From: Cladobotryum mycophilum | Taxonomy: Eukaryota; Ascomycota; Sordariomycetes; Hypocreales; Hypocreaceae | Direction: 5' to 3' | NCBI GenBank assembly: GCA_036429605.1 | Contig: JAVFKD010000004.1 | Coordinates: 2,976,001-3,040,000 of the forward strand | Length of the DNA stretch: 64,000 bases | Part shown: piece by piece, positions 37,145 to 47,700 of the stretch | Layout of the letters: every line of letters begins with the position of its first letter | Position numbering within the stretch: the first letter of the stretch is position 1 | The notes under the pieces: generated by a model | The model's database searches: none | The model's input: the letters and a program-made list of their open reading frames with translations, nothing else | Told to the model about the DNA's origin: nothing | Made by a program: the position numbers and the translations under genes

Positions 37145-37461
37145 ATGTCTGGTGTAAGACCGCGCTCTTCATCATCAATGGAGGTCTGCGTTGGTGATTC
37201 GTCGTACGAGCCAATCCTTTCGCTCTATTCTCTCCCACACCTCTTACCCAGCATGCTAACAGGTAGTGCAACGGCAGGTCATCCAACAAAGGTCACACCA
37301 AATCGGCCGATGACATCTCAGTGTCGCTGGAGAATGTTCATCTCGGAAATGAGGTCGATCCTCAACAAGAAGAAGCGTGCGCCTACGCCGGTACTCAGTT
37401 CTCTGCCGACCTGCCTCGTCTCCCTCTGGATATAGACTCCGACCTTGAACATATCCAATAA
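37145..37461 (+). pseudogene. Y' (paralogue of Y) with a nonsense codon in the ancestral splice form
   Basis: The start matches Y (MSG, RP, Ser run, SM). Using the same intron as Y (37204-37262) the second codon after the junction is TAG where Y has CAG, a C-to-T change of the RIP type. Beyond it the Y-like frame is intact to the TAA at 37461: SVSLENVHLG, EEACAYAGTQFSADLP, DIDSDLEHIQ. A way round the stop exists: a GTAAGA donor after codon 3 (37154) with an acceptor at 37266 gives a 67-residue protein. Either Y' is dead or it changed its splicing. RNA reads across 37145-37300 would decide. Confidence 0.55.
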
Positions 37462-38410
37462 CCGCGATGTCACCATCAAGATCATAATACAAACTTTATC
37501 AGACCCTCATCGAAAACATCCACGAGCATTGGAAGGAGAAGCGCGTCATGCCTGCACTCCTCAAGTGTCTCGAGTCCTCCGATGCTATACACCGTACACG
37601 CTACAAAGGAAAATCACGTCGAAACACAATCATATACACTACGCCGCTGTCAATTCCAGCGGAGCGTTCGCAGATGATTTGCATTGCATCTCCATATACA
37701 GCGAAGGGGCTGGTCAGGTCTGGCAGGCCAGATCTCGGCTACTTTGCCAAGCTGTTTCAACTTCTGCTTCTCGGCAGGATATTCAGAGTTCTCCGCTACT
37801 ATTTGCTTTTTTTCTGGGGCGGGATGACCCCTTTCTTCTTCATCTACACACTATTGCTATACTCGTTATAATAATTTTCTCTTTTCATATTCTACATTAA
37901 TATACCTTTTTTTCATCATCCTTTCCAAAACACCTGGGTGACCACATTCTCACATAACCACTCGACCTGTCTAGCAAAACCTACTACTCGGCGTAGAATA
38001 CAACACGACACAGAATTGGGGCTAAGCAATGCAAATTTTGTGCATAGCAATCGTATTGCACAATCACAGTTGGATGGGATTATGTGTGCAAGCTCGCATT
38101 GATCTCGAGCCCGGTGGTGTTGCATAGTAGTCAATGGGTAGGGTTTAGTACAGCCGGTCGTCGGATTGCCCAGTCTGTTTCTATACTTGTACTTGCGTTG
38201 AACAAACTTTTGCATATTCAGCTAATGTTATCCATGAACAGTCCACCGTACCAACCGATACGTATTTTTGCGACCGATTACGAGGATGTAACAAAAAGAA
38301 ATATATCAACGACCTCTACTAGCACATTAACAACACGCACACACATGCACAAACCATCGAATCAGCGGTAAAGAATGGTTCGTCAAGGATTGCCAGTCCC
38401 GGTAGGGATA
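37462..38410. other. Downstream of Y', conserved with block A
   Basis: No complete gene. Similarity to 21900-22800 continues through this stretch. An open frame at 37548-37871 overlaps it but does not match any whole frame in block A. Confidence 0.35.
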
Positions 38411-38985
38411 CTAAAACACCCCACCATCGTCCCGCTTCAAACGACATCTCCGTAGGGCGAGATCTCGCCTGCCATGCATGAAGGTGTCCATCAATGTACG
38501 GGCCATCCCTGTAGTGGATTCGTGGTCCAAGCCGCTGTGAATACTCGTACCCCCGGGAGTGCTCGTCAATCTTGAAAGTTTGGACGAAGCTCAGTATAAT
38601 GCCGAATGGGACGGAGCGCAACGGTCTCTTGGTATGAACAAATATACGGAGAAATTAGATGGGGCACCTCAGATGAAATCAGGCCACACCGCTGCCTGAT
38701 CCTGCATGGCTCCCCGAGGACATCCCAGAAAACAGAGGGAGACTACCCATATCCCATCCTGGAGAACCCCCACGTTCGAAGCGCATGGGCACGCGATGCA
38801 GACCGCAGACGCTTGATGGTCTTGCATAAGCCAATTCTACAGGGTTACTAAACTGGTCTAGAATATACTCAAGTCTCCAGCTTGTACCGGTCTAGGCCAT
38901 TGTTCATCGAAAGTGTGTTCTGCATGTTTTGGATCACCTCCACCACTCGCGTGTCAGTGTCGCGGTCGCGGTCACTTCGGAGGCG
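38411..38985 (-). pseudogene. W': partner of W, coding-like trace
   Basis: On the minus strand the frame with GGGDPKHAEHTFDEQWPRP (about 38960-38890) matches W. A second piece with STPGGTSIHSGLDHE ends at TAG 38413-38411, again like W. Stops lie in between and no start codon is evident. Conservation of short peptides in both copies hints at a former gene. Confidence 0.3.
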
Positions 38986-39450
38986 TCGAGAACGGTATGC
39001 TGTTGGACCCCAGGCCGCCCCCTGTGTCCACAGAAATTCTGGGGCTTGCTGAACGTTTTCCTACCTGTAGGAAAGTCACTCAAAGTGGCCTGCATGATCG
39101 TCAAATCTATCCTTCACATCTTCTTTTTCCGGCTTGCATACTGCATTGCCACCCACCCATTGATCATCTGCCGTCGGTGCTCAAAGCGAAGCATTAACAT
39201 TACAGGGCTATGCATCAACATGCACAAGGATATGACAGACTTGGCGAGTATCTGCTAGGTTATCAGGTTGTTTAGCTTGATGCATGGATCTTTGATTGCC
39301 GAATGATTATCTCTGCTGCAACCCTGCAACGACAAAAGGTTCCGTCGACAGGTCTGCCGAGACCATTCAATTACTCGCACTCCAAAGCAATTACTTGGAA
39401 TGAAGGCAAGACATTCTCAAACTCGTCTACCAGATTTATTCTTGGCAAGA

Positions 39451-39493
39451 TGATCCTTCATTAATTGTCAAAGGGACAATTAATGAAGGATCA
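39451..39493. repeat. Perfect inverted repeat, 19-bp arms, 5-nt loop
   Basis: Arms 39451-39469 and 39475-39493 are exact reverse complements. The matching place in block A (near 23850-23900) has GATCATTCATTGATGATCC and no such palindrome, so this one arose in block B after duplication, as template switching during replication would produce. Confidence 0.85.
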
Positions 39494-39699
39494 ACCGAAT
39501 GCGACTTACGGAGTAGTCCCTTCAGCTGGACCTACGCCGTATGCGGCTGCATATTTGACATGGGAATGGGTTTTATGCGACGTGGTCGCTGCATAACTTA
39601 ATGAGTAGTGTCTCAGCGTCAGCAGCCATCGATCATCTTCTCTAGGTTTCCTCCGTTGCAACGCTCCCATTAACCGGATTCCAAGCCATTCACCTTGCA

Positions 39700-41134
39700 T
39701 TGCCCAACTGTCAACATCGGCCGCCGCTGGGGAATCTTGGACTTGGCAGCGCCCGCGCAAGAAATTGGCAAGTTTGAGTAAACCAAGAGTCACGAGCACC
39801 TCATCCTTGCCATAGACCAGTCCAGGTCCCTCACGGGCGGCTTTAGAGCGGCTGTATGCCTTGAAGCACCTCTTCCGCCTGGCGCTGGACAAAGGCCTAG
39901 ATCAGTCCCTCGCACCCCCACTAGCCCGGCTTCCCGCTTTCATCACCAACGTCGTTTAATGTCAAATCATGGCTGGACCTTGAAAACGAAGTGGCACGCT
40001 GAAACCGCCAAGACATGTCGATTTCTGGCCCACGATCTCGACTTCTTCCGGCTCCATCGGAAACAGGAGGCCGCACGATGTTTATTCTAGACCCCAAAGC
40101 CTAGAAGCGCCCCCTTGGATTGCCGATTCGGCGCCATCGTGTTCACACCTGTTTACATATTGGATATTACACGCGAAAGCAGTCTGTCCTGTTGGAACGA
40201 TCTAGACAAAGCCACTCGGGACACTCACGAAGCCATCATCGGCTCCGAAAAGGCTGACAACCCTTATCCCGGCTAACCGGCGACTGTCGGCAACGTCTTG
40301 GCTCAATGTCGTTCAGATCGGGCTGGGGTATCGCAGTCTAGATTCTGACTGTCTTGAGGAGGTCTTTTACGCCATCTTTGTTCTGGAGCTTGTGGCTTTG
40401 AAGTGTTTTGCGCAAGCATGTCGTCCCAACGTCCCTGTAGTGTGCGAGAGCATAAACTAACCGCTTGTAGATGATGGGAGGCCTTTCTCATTACCAACAC
40501 CCCGTAAGCAGCTGCCGATGCGTGATGGAACTCCGCGGAGCTGTCAGGGGGATTGTCAATCGCGATGCGGTATGCTACGGAGTATCGGTCAAGACGAATG
40601 AGCTGCAAGATGCCTGTACCTTCTGTGCTGGTGCCCATACTCATGGGATTTTGAGGGTGAGGGGCCCAGTCCAGCGGACAGTGCGCCGAGTCGTGATGCG
40701 ATGGCACATTCCCACCACCGTGTACGGCAGTTATGCTGCAATCGTTGGGGCTGCATTTTCCCTTGTTGTCACCACGCAGCCCTGTCATGGTCTTGTCGGT
40801 CCAGTTTCGTTGCCTACGCCCGGAGTATATTGTACGTACAGACGGAAGAGCCATCCCAACTCATCGGCCGAGTCTAGTAGCTTTGCCTGGGAGTCTCACG
40901 GTAGCTGCTAGGTCTCGCAATGTCTGTATTTACGGTTCAGGAACAGCCGGCATGGTTGGTGAAAGCACCTGTGGGTCATACTCTTTTCACAATGTCATCC
41001 AAGGTCGTTGTTCGACGCGGAGCCTGATTATTCCCGTTTGTGAATCCATTGTGGCCAAGAGGGAAAGACAACGGGTCGGGGTGAAGAGAACAGCATATAC
41101 TATAGCTATATGTAGATGAGACCCTTTTCTTTAG
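39700..41134. other. Gene-poor stretch after block B
   Basis: No firm gene. The plus strand near 39820-39958 reads ALERLYALKHLFRLALDKGL and a piece near 40150-40260 reads ITRESSLSCWNDLDKATRD; these may be relics of one lost gene, but frames and stops prevent a model. One TACGGAGTA lies at 40576-40584. Confidence 0.35.
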
Positions 41135-41719
41135 CTAATAATCCTTGAACAGAAAGTCATCTGGAGAAGTGCCTGTCAACCATGTTTCAATGTCCTTTAG
41201 GGCATCCGTATCGTTACTCTCCTCTGCGACCTGCACTTCATCACCTCCTGCCCGACTATGCCACCCATACGTCCTCTTGATGCCTGTCATTGGGGTCCCC
41301 AACTTTACACAGCTGTCAAAGTCGATAATCACGGCTGTGTCATCCTCTGTGATCATGACATTCATCGGATTGAGATCGTTGTGGACGTAGCCCAGTGAAT
41401 GCAGATGGTCTATTCCAGCCTTGATGTCATGAAGATAACGTTCTGCTGTTTCTGGTGCGACTTGGCGGGAGCGTAGGAAGTTGGCTTTGTTGTCACTTTG
41501 CGAATTGAGCTTTGCCATGAGTGTCTCTGGGTAGCTTTTGAAGCATATGCCATCCAGGCGGCCGTTAGAGGACTGGCATCCAAGATATTTTGCAATATTC
41601 GGGTGGGGGTGTAGTCGGAGCATCTCACAGACGTCAATCTCCCGGAGCAAAGCCTCGCCGAGTTGACTGCCCTTGTTGTAATTTATCAGATTCGGTTGCT
41701 TTATGAAGATGTCGTTGGT

Positions 41720-41755
<36 letters not shown>

Positions 41756-41983
41756 GGAAGACAAAAAGAAAGTCGTTCCGGGCGGCAAGATGGGGCGATG
41801 GCAGTTTTGCGGGATCGGCGCGATGTCTTGGAGCTGATCCTGTGTGAGGTTGTCGATGGGCTGTTTTTGGTAAAGGTAGCCGTAAAAGACGTCTTGTTGG
41901 AGTTTGTAGATAACTTTGATGTGGCTGAACTGCGGTCTGCCATTGACCATGGCGAAAACTTGGGCATGACGAAGTATTTCCAT
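41135..41983 (-). CDS. Small protein-kinase-like protein (282 aa)
   Basis: Single exon, ATG at 41983, TAG at 41137-41135. Kinase landmarks: Lys95 in IFIKQ (beta-3 position), Glu115 in LLREIDVCEML (alpha-C), HNDLNPMNVM (201-210) as catalytic loop and IIDFDS (219-224) as magnesium loop. The usual HRD is HND and DFG is DFD; the catalytic Asp203 and Asn208 remain, so phosphotransfer is possible. The glycine loop is not evident. The C-lobe is short, ending after GTPMTGIKRTYGWHS and TDALKDIETWLTG. Such ~280-residue kinases are a known fungal expansion without assigned roles. Residues 75-88 are 14 Ser encoded by a simple repeat placed before the beta-3 strand. The promoter side (42000-42070) is an unusual T-run/G-run tract. 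Confidence 0.85.
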
Positions 41984-44596
41984 TGTTTCCGTCTTTTCCC
42001 CCCCTTCTTCTTCTTTCTTTCTTTCTTTTTTCTCTCTCTTTTTTTTTTTTTTTAGGGGGGGGGGGGAGGATGATGATATTTAGGGTAGCAATGCCAGCCT
42101 GGGTTGCTTAAATAGAGCCCTTGGGGGAAATGAAAAAAGGGGAGGGAGAAGGGGGGATGGCACTGGAGAACTTTTGACTGTCCCCACTAACAAGAGCCTC
42201 AAGTGCGCTGCGCTATACCAGTATGAGTAGAGGCCCGAATGGAGAAAGCAGCCGAATGCAAGGTAACGGACCTCTATAAGCTTTCTGTCAATGTTTGTTG
42301 GCCCAGCGTGGAAAAAGCAGACCAGCATGCATACCTACCCTAGAGTGTGCCTGTATGAATCTATAGGTGGGCAGTACTACCAACAGCACATTGGGCAGCT
42401 TGATGGGCTGAGCACTCGGGGCTACTTTTGCTATCTGATACGATAGCAATAACGACTGAGCATGTTCTATTATTGAGCAGTCGGAGCGACCACAGTCGGA
42501 AAGCTTCATGGTCTCCTCTCGGTGCTGGAGTCGTCAATGCAGCTGTTGACGCCAATGGCTTGCTCAACTACACCCAATCCGCCTCGCCTGTACTAACTAC
42601 ATTGTCATGAGTATGACACAATACCGTCACATGGATGAAAGGTTCAATAGCGCACCATGTTATGAGCTCGTTGTTGGTCGCCATATTACCAACATCAATT
42701 AGGAAAGACAATACCTCCTCACCTTGCAAAAGACCATACGTTGCCTTGCTGCCTTGTGGGTCATGGCTTCACTCTTGTGTGTCCATTTAATGGATCGTAT
42801 CTCAGAGAAGAACGCCTTGGAAGATCTATATATGCATTCACAACTCCGTTTGTGTCTCGAATCGTCGATTGCGACTGGATATTTATGACTTATTCCTGAC
42901 ATCGTGGCTTTCCTAAAAGATGACGAGGTGAGGCATACGATTCAATTCATTGGTGTTGAGCACTTCTTACCTTCTTCTCCGTCGAGGGAGGCAACTAATT
43001 TATACCACGTTCTCGCACTGCAGACCGAGGGCTTGGAACGGCTCGTCAATTCGACCAACCAACACAAATGATCAACCAATCAGGTAAGCAACATACGTCA
43101 GCCGTTTGTGATCTGCTTCACATGCAAGTAGGTCTACAATAGAGAGGCCAAATGGCTAATAGCATAGTTTATGTGAGTCTCGTTTTGGTCACCCCTTTAA
43201 TGGAAGCCTGATGTTTCTCCACCTGAGAGAGGTATTGTCCAAAGGAGTTGGCCTCGATAAGAAAATGGAAGTGATCCATAGGCGGCACTGGCTATCACAG
43301 ACCATGAAGTGATGCGAGTAGACTTTGAGGGCGATGCTCAAGCACATACCAAGTAATTATGAGCATAGTTGTCTACAGATAAACGATTTCCAAGTCAAAA
43401 TGGACTGAGCAAAGATGAATAGAGTATTAGCTTCTTTTACGAGTTAGATTCGGCGGTTTGTGTATTACTTGGAGTGACTGAGGAGGGGCCTCGCTCAAGG
43501 CTATCGAGGTTTGGCCAGTTATGCGACCTGGTAGGCAGTCTACAGTCTGTCTCCCCGAACCAACATACCGGTATCTGGTGACCAGTTTAAATCAGCCTTG
43601 AAAGGCCCAATAAGAGACCATAGTTACATATAGACATTTTTGGGTTGATAACAAACTGCCTTGCCCGAGTCTACATTCCTCACAGGAGTCGACATGTGAC
43701 GATTATGGGCTCAATTTGAGGATGAGCCCAGCACTTTCGCTCAAAATTTGGAATGAGTAACCGCCCATTTATACATTTGATTGGATCACTCATATTGAAA
43801 AGACCATACGACGACATTTTAAGAGTCAAGGGATACGGAAGCCAGAATCCATTAGACAATGAAGACTGCTATCGTCTCAATTGACCCGTCTGTCTGACCA
43901 TCCAATGTTTGATCATTGACGCATCAACAGCAAAGCCGATAACATCTAGTCCAGTCATATTCTTCTGTATTAATTAGGAAACTGTTGGCAATGTTATAAA
44001 TGTATTTATTCATACCGATATTAATGAACCAGCATGGCCATTTGGTCGATAGAAATATTGTTATAGGGTAGTTGAGTATAATTGAACTGGTGTGTGGATG
44101 ACGCCAGACAGAGCTTCTCCAGACGGTACGGTACCTCTATTGGTAGGAGTCCAGTCGTCTGCAAAAAGTGTATATCGGAAGTATTCCCGTCATTGAACCT
44201 GTGATTACTGCCAGAGAGATTGGCTGCGCACGAGATGCAGCCAAATATGCATCATCGATCCCGCTCGCAAGACATCTCGAGATAAGAAATATCACATGAA
44301 CACACATACATACACGTCCCCACCTCATAGTAAATATTTCCCACCCAAAAAACAAGTCAAAGGAAAGAAGCAAAGAAACAAGACAATAAAAACCTTCTAT
44401 AACATGTATTGCAGGGTCGAGGACATTTCATAGACCTATGCATCTTATCAGGCGATTTGAAAATGCCAGTGGAAAAAGATGTTCAATGTCAATCAAGGCG
44501 TGCGCCCATACAGCCACTGGAATGCAAACATCCATATACCTCTTCAACGACCCACTCCACCATCAAATCACCAGCTCTAAAGTATGATGATGTCAT
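41984..44596. other. Intergenic between the kinase gene and tRNA-Pro
   Basis: A CT/T/G homopolymer tract lies at 42000-42070. A plus-strand piece near 42518-42560 reads GAGVVNAAVDANGLLN, reminiscent of a subtilase end but too short to call. Otherwise nothing seen; no long conserved frame. Confidence 0.4.
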
Positions 44597-44688
44597 GGTC
44601 TGGTGGTCTAGCGGTATGATTCTCGCTTAGGGTCCACCCTACAGCTTATGTATGCGAGAGGTCCCGGGTTCAATCCCCGGCCAGACCC
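44597..44688 (+). tRNA. tRNA-Pro (anticodon AGG) with intron
   Basis: Acceptor stem GGTCTGG (44597-44603) pairs with CCAGACC (44681-44687), with C as discriminator. The anticodon stem CTCGC (44622-44626) pairs with GCGAG (44654-44658); the loop holds AGG at 44629-44631. A 20-nt intron (44633-44652) sits after the base following the anticodon, the standard place. The B box GGTTCAATCCC is present, and a T-run at about 44698-44704 serves as pol III terminator. It decodes CCU, and CCC by inosine wobble. Confidence 0.95.
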
Positions 44689-44695
44689 GTTTGAT

Positions 44696-44704
44696 TCTTT
44701 TTTT
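44696..44704 (+). terminator. Pol III T-run terminator of tRNA-Pro
   Basis: Run of T shortly after the tRNA 3' end, with a second T-run near 44710. Confidence 0.7.
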
Positions 44705-47700
44705 GCTCTTTTTAGTGATACTTTTTGAGCATTGGATGGATGATTCGAGATGATCATCAATGTTTGTAGACGACTTCACGGTTGGCCTCTTCATGTTCTT
44801 CTGCGTTCTCCGTGTGGCCCCCGATTACTGTTGTAGCCATGGATCACCACTGTTACTATACATTTCTTTATATGTCTGCAGATTTCCAGCCTCTGTAAAT
44901 AAAATTCCCATTGGTCTTGTCTGTCGCGTTACTCCAAAAGCGCATTGCGGAATCAGCCAAGAACCGATAAAGATCTCTCTGCACCTCTCTCAAAGCAATG
45001 TGCATTCTATTCTCAGACGAATGCTGTGTGTGTTTAGGTACGTGGTACACTTGTTCTACCGTGCTTAAAACCGAAGTACCAGGCCGTCTGTGGCGTTCCC
45101 GTAGATAACTCAAGATGGGAAGGAATAAAGGTCTTTTTTGTTGCTCGAAGTTGGCAATGAGCAAAGTGGAGGGATCAGGTGATCGCAGACCGGCAGTCGC
45201 TCATTGACGTCACATGAACATTTAATAAAGAAAAGAGCCGAACTGTTTCAGATAAAGAAACTGATCGCAGATAAATACTGTCCTAAATTCTGCGACCTTC
45301 TCCACTTGAAATAGGGCAGCTTTGAAGCTGTGACACGGTAGTCCATTCGCAGATCGACCCACATTCACCATGGCGGTGATGCTCCAAGGAACTCGAATGG
45401 TTGGTGTTCCAAGGCTTCAGGCCAAACTCAAGCATGCAAGGCAAGAAATCCGGAGCTATCGGTGGCAAAAAGAAGAGGGAACCGCTTAAACGACAAGCAC
45501 TTCAAGTCTCAAGTGGGAGCGCTCGGTAAAGAGCCAGTTCAATAGCTCATTCAACCACCGATGATTTATCCCGAAACGTTGAAGCAACAGGGCGCGAGCG
45601 TATGGTCATGGTCTCGATCTTTCTGAGCTGAGCGCCTCACACTCAGCAGCGGTGCTGCAATCTAAAGCACCAAGACAACTCGGCGGGACCCTACTCATAC
45701 TTGCCAACTAGAGGAGATGCCCTAGTTCTGCAGCACCACGGAAGCCTTCGATCGCGAGTGTCGATAGCGATGAGATAGTCAGATCACTTGAACCCTCATC
45801 ATGCTATTCGGCGTGATCCAGATTAAGTCGAATCAGGGTTCCGACGCAGAGGGATAGGACCAAGTTGGCGACAGTTCATCTAGCCGTAGAGCGTCGGGCG
45901 ATGGCTGTCATTGACTGCCGATATGATTGGTAACGTCCTTTTGAGGGATTGCCAGACATCGGTTGCGAGTACCAGCAACTGCCACTACTGTTTATGCGCC
46001 GTAGCACTTCTAGAGGTACTATTGGGAACAAAAGCAGTGCTTGCTGGCAATCCGATTCACAAGTTGCTTTGCAGGTGAAGCACCCTTTTCAACCTCCCTG
46101 GTCTCTCTTCAAAGACAGAATGTTATAAATGTTCGAGTCGTTGGATCGGATCGGGTCGGATCGACTTGACTCTGGAAAGAGGCTGTCTGGAACGCTCGGG
46201 GATGGTATAATAGGGTTCGAAATCGCGGTATCGCCTCGACTTGGGCCTTGGAGATGCGAAATCACGCTTCTCGAAGTGCGACATCGGTTTCGTCAACAAT
46301 CGTGCGTCGAGTAGAGGGCTCCGGCCAACGCTTCGTGAATACTGGAAATATCTTGGCCAAGATCCCAGCGTTGCGTCTGTCGACCTCTAGGTAGCGGGGT
46401 GCCCTTGCTGCGGTCTGCTCGATATAAAGGATCTTCCAACCTATAGAGCACAAAGACGAGTCAGCGCGCAATTTCCCCACACAGCGTTTTTTGTAGCAAT
46501 CATTACCAGCTTCTTTTGTTTGACGGATTTCTTTGTACAGTGTTTCACAGCATGCAACATCGGGTGCGACCCGGAGTTACTGTGGATATTGAACTTTCCA
46601 GTGCAATCTCACGCGACGGAGGAGGTGGGACACCGGGTCTTTGGGGTTCTTCGGCCCATCTCAGCCACGATCTTGGTCTTTTGGCCAGGACAGTTCAGCC
46701 AGCATAGAGACCAAGTGCAAATACAGCGTGGTCTATCCAGCGAACCTCCTCTGGGATTTATAACCGTACGCCTCGAGTCTCTTGTATGCAGCCCGAGATC
46801 CGAAAGGGATGTGGAGCGACGGGAGAGCAGTAGGAATGGGGCGTATTGTGTGCGATTCGGGTTTGCTATGCGCGTCGGGGCGTCCAAGTGGCCACCAATA
46901 GAGGATCAGCAATTTGTCTCGCGTTCAGGAATGTGCAGTCGAGGGTATGCACCTTCCCCAGATAGCAGCTGAAGCGGTCACTTACCTGTTGCCCTGTTTA
47001 CCCCCGCATCTCGTCACTACCTACTCTTGGTCTTGACTCTTTGTCTTCAAACCGAACCTGTTGCGCGAATTCTCTTTCAAACATCGTGTGCCCAGGCGGC
47101 CGTAGGCTCCGCGGTGTACAAGCTGTCGGTATCGTAACCCGACGTGATCGGATTTGAGCCATCGATGCCCGGAGACAGCGGACCATCTTGGCCATCTCAG
47201 ACACTGCAGCCTTTCAAGCCATGTTCAGTTCGTTCGGTGAAGCCGGTGCCATTTTAACCGGGTGATCGACAAGGGCATCCGTTCGCCAGATGAAAATGGT
47301 GATCGACAAGGGAGGAGCGCGACACTCAAGACGTCACATGGTTGTTGTTACACAACATGCTCTGGATATCGCGCTTAGATTCGTAGGCGGGGCTTGGCTC
47401 GTTTTTCGACTCGGATCAACCGAGAGAGAGGGTTGCGGGATGTCTTGAGCCTGCAGATGAGGCGAGCAGCGAAAAGGGTTGGTTGGGTTGGGTCCACGAA
47501 TTTCGAAGCCTGTGTAGCCATGTGGCCTTGAGCCTCGACACGTGAGGGCTCCAGTATGTAATCGCTTCTGCTTAATATTAATTTAGTCGCAGGCGCATCT
47601 TTCTATCCCAACCTTGATCATACATCATTGTTAGGCATAATATCGCCACCCTGAAAGTATTGACTAGATCGCCGGTAAGTATATGGCTCAACGCGCCCTT

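Larger units (their letters stand above)
26600..39700. repeat. Block B of a tandem segmental duplication
   Basis: Same gene order and direction as block A (10.0-24.1 kb): HNH relic, conserved non-coding patches, X', Y', W', end patch. Decay is greater here: the HNH gene is dead and partly inverted, and Y' carries a nonsense codon in the splice form that matches Y. Boundaries are approximate. Confidence 0.82.

Noticed and set aside
42000..42070. T-run/G-run tract as an assembly gap or poly-A insertion scar
   Set aside because: Mixed CT, T and G runs with no target duplication or adjoining reverse-transcribed sequence; treated as promoter-side low complexity.
46520..46972. 150-codon plus-strand frame
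   Set aside because: TTG start, competing minus-strand frames of similar length, and no recognisable domain.
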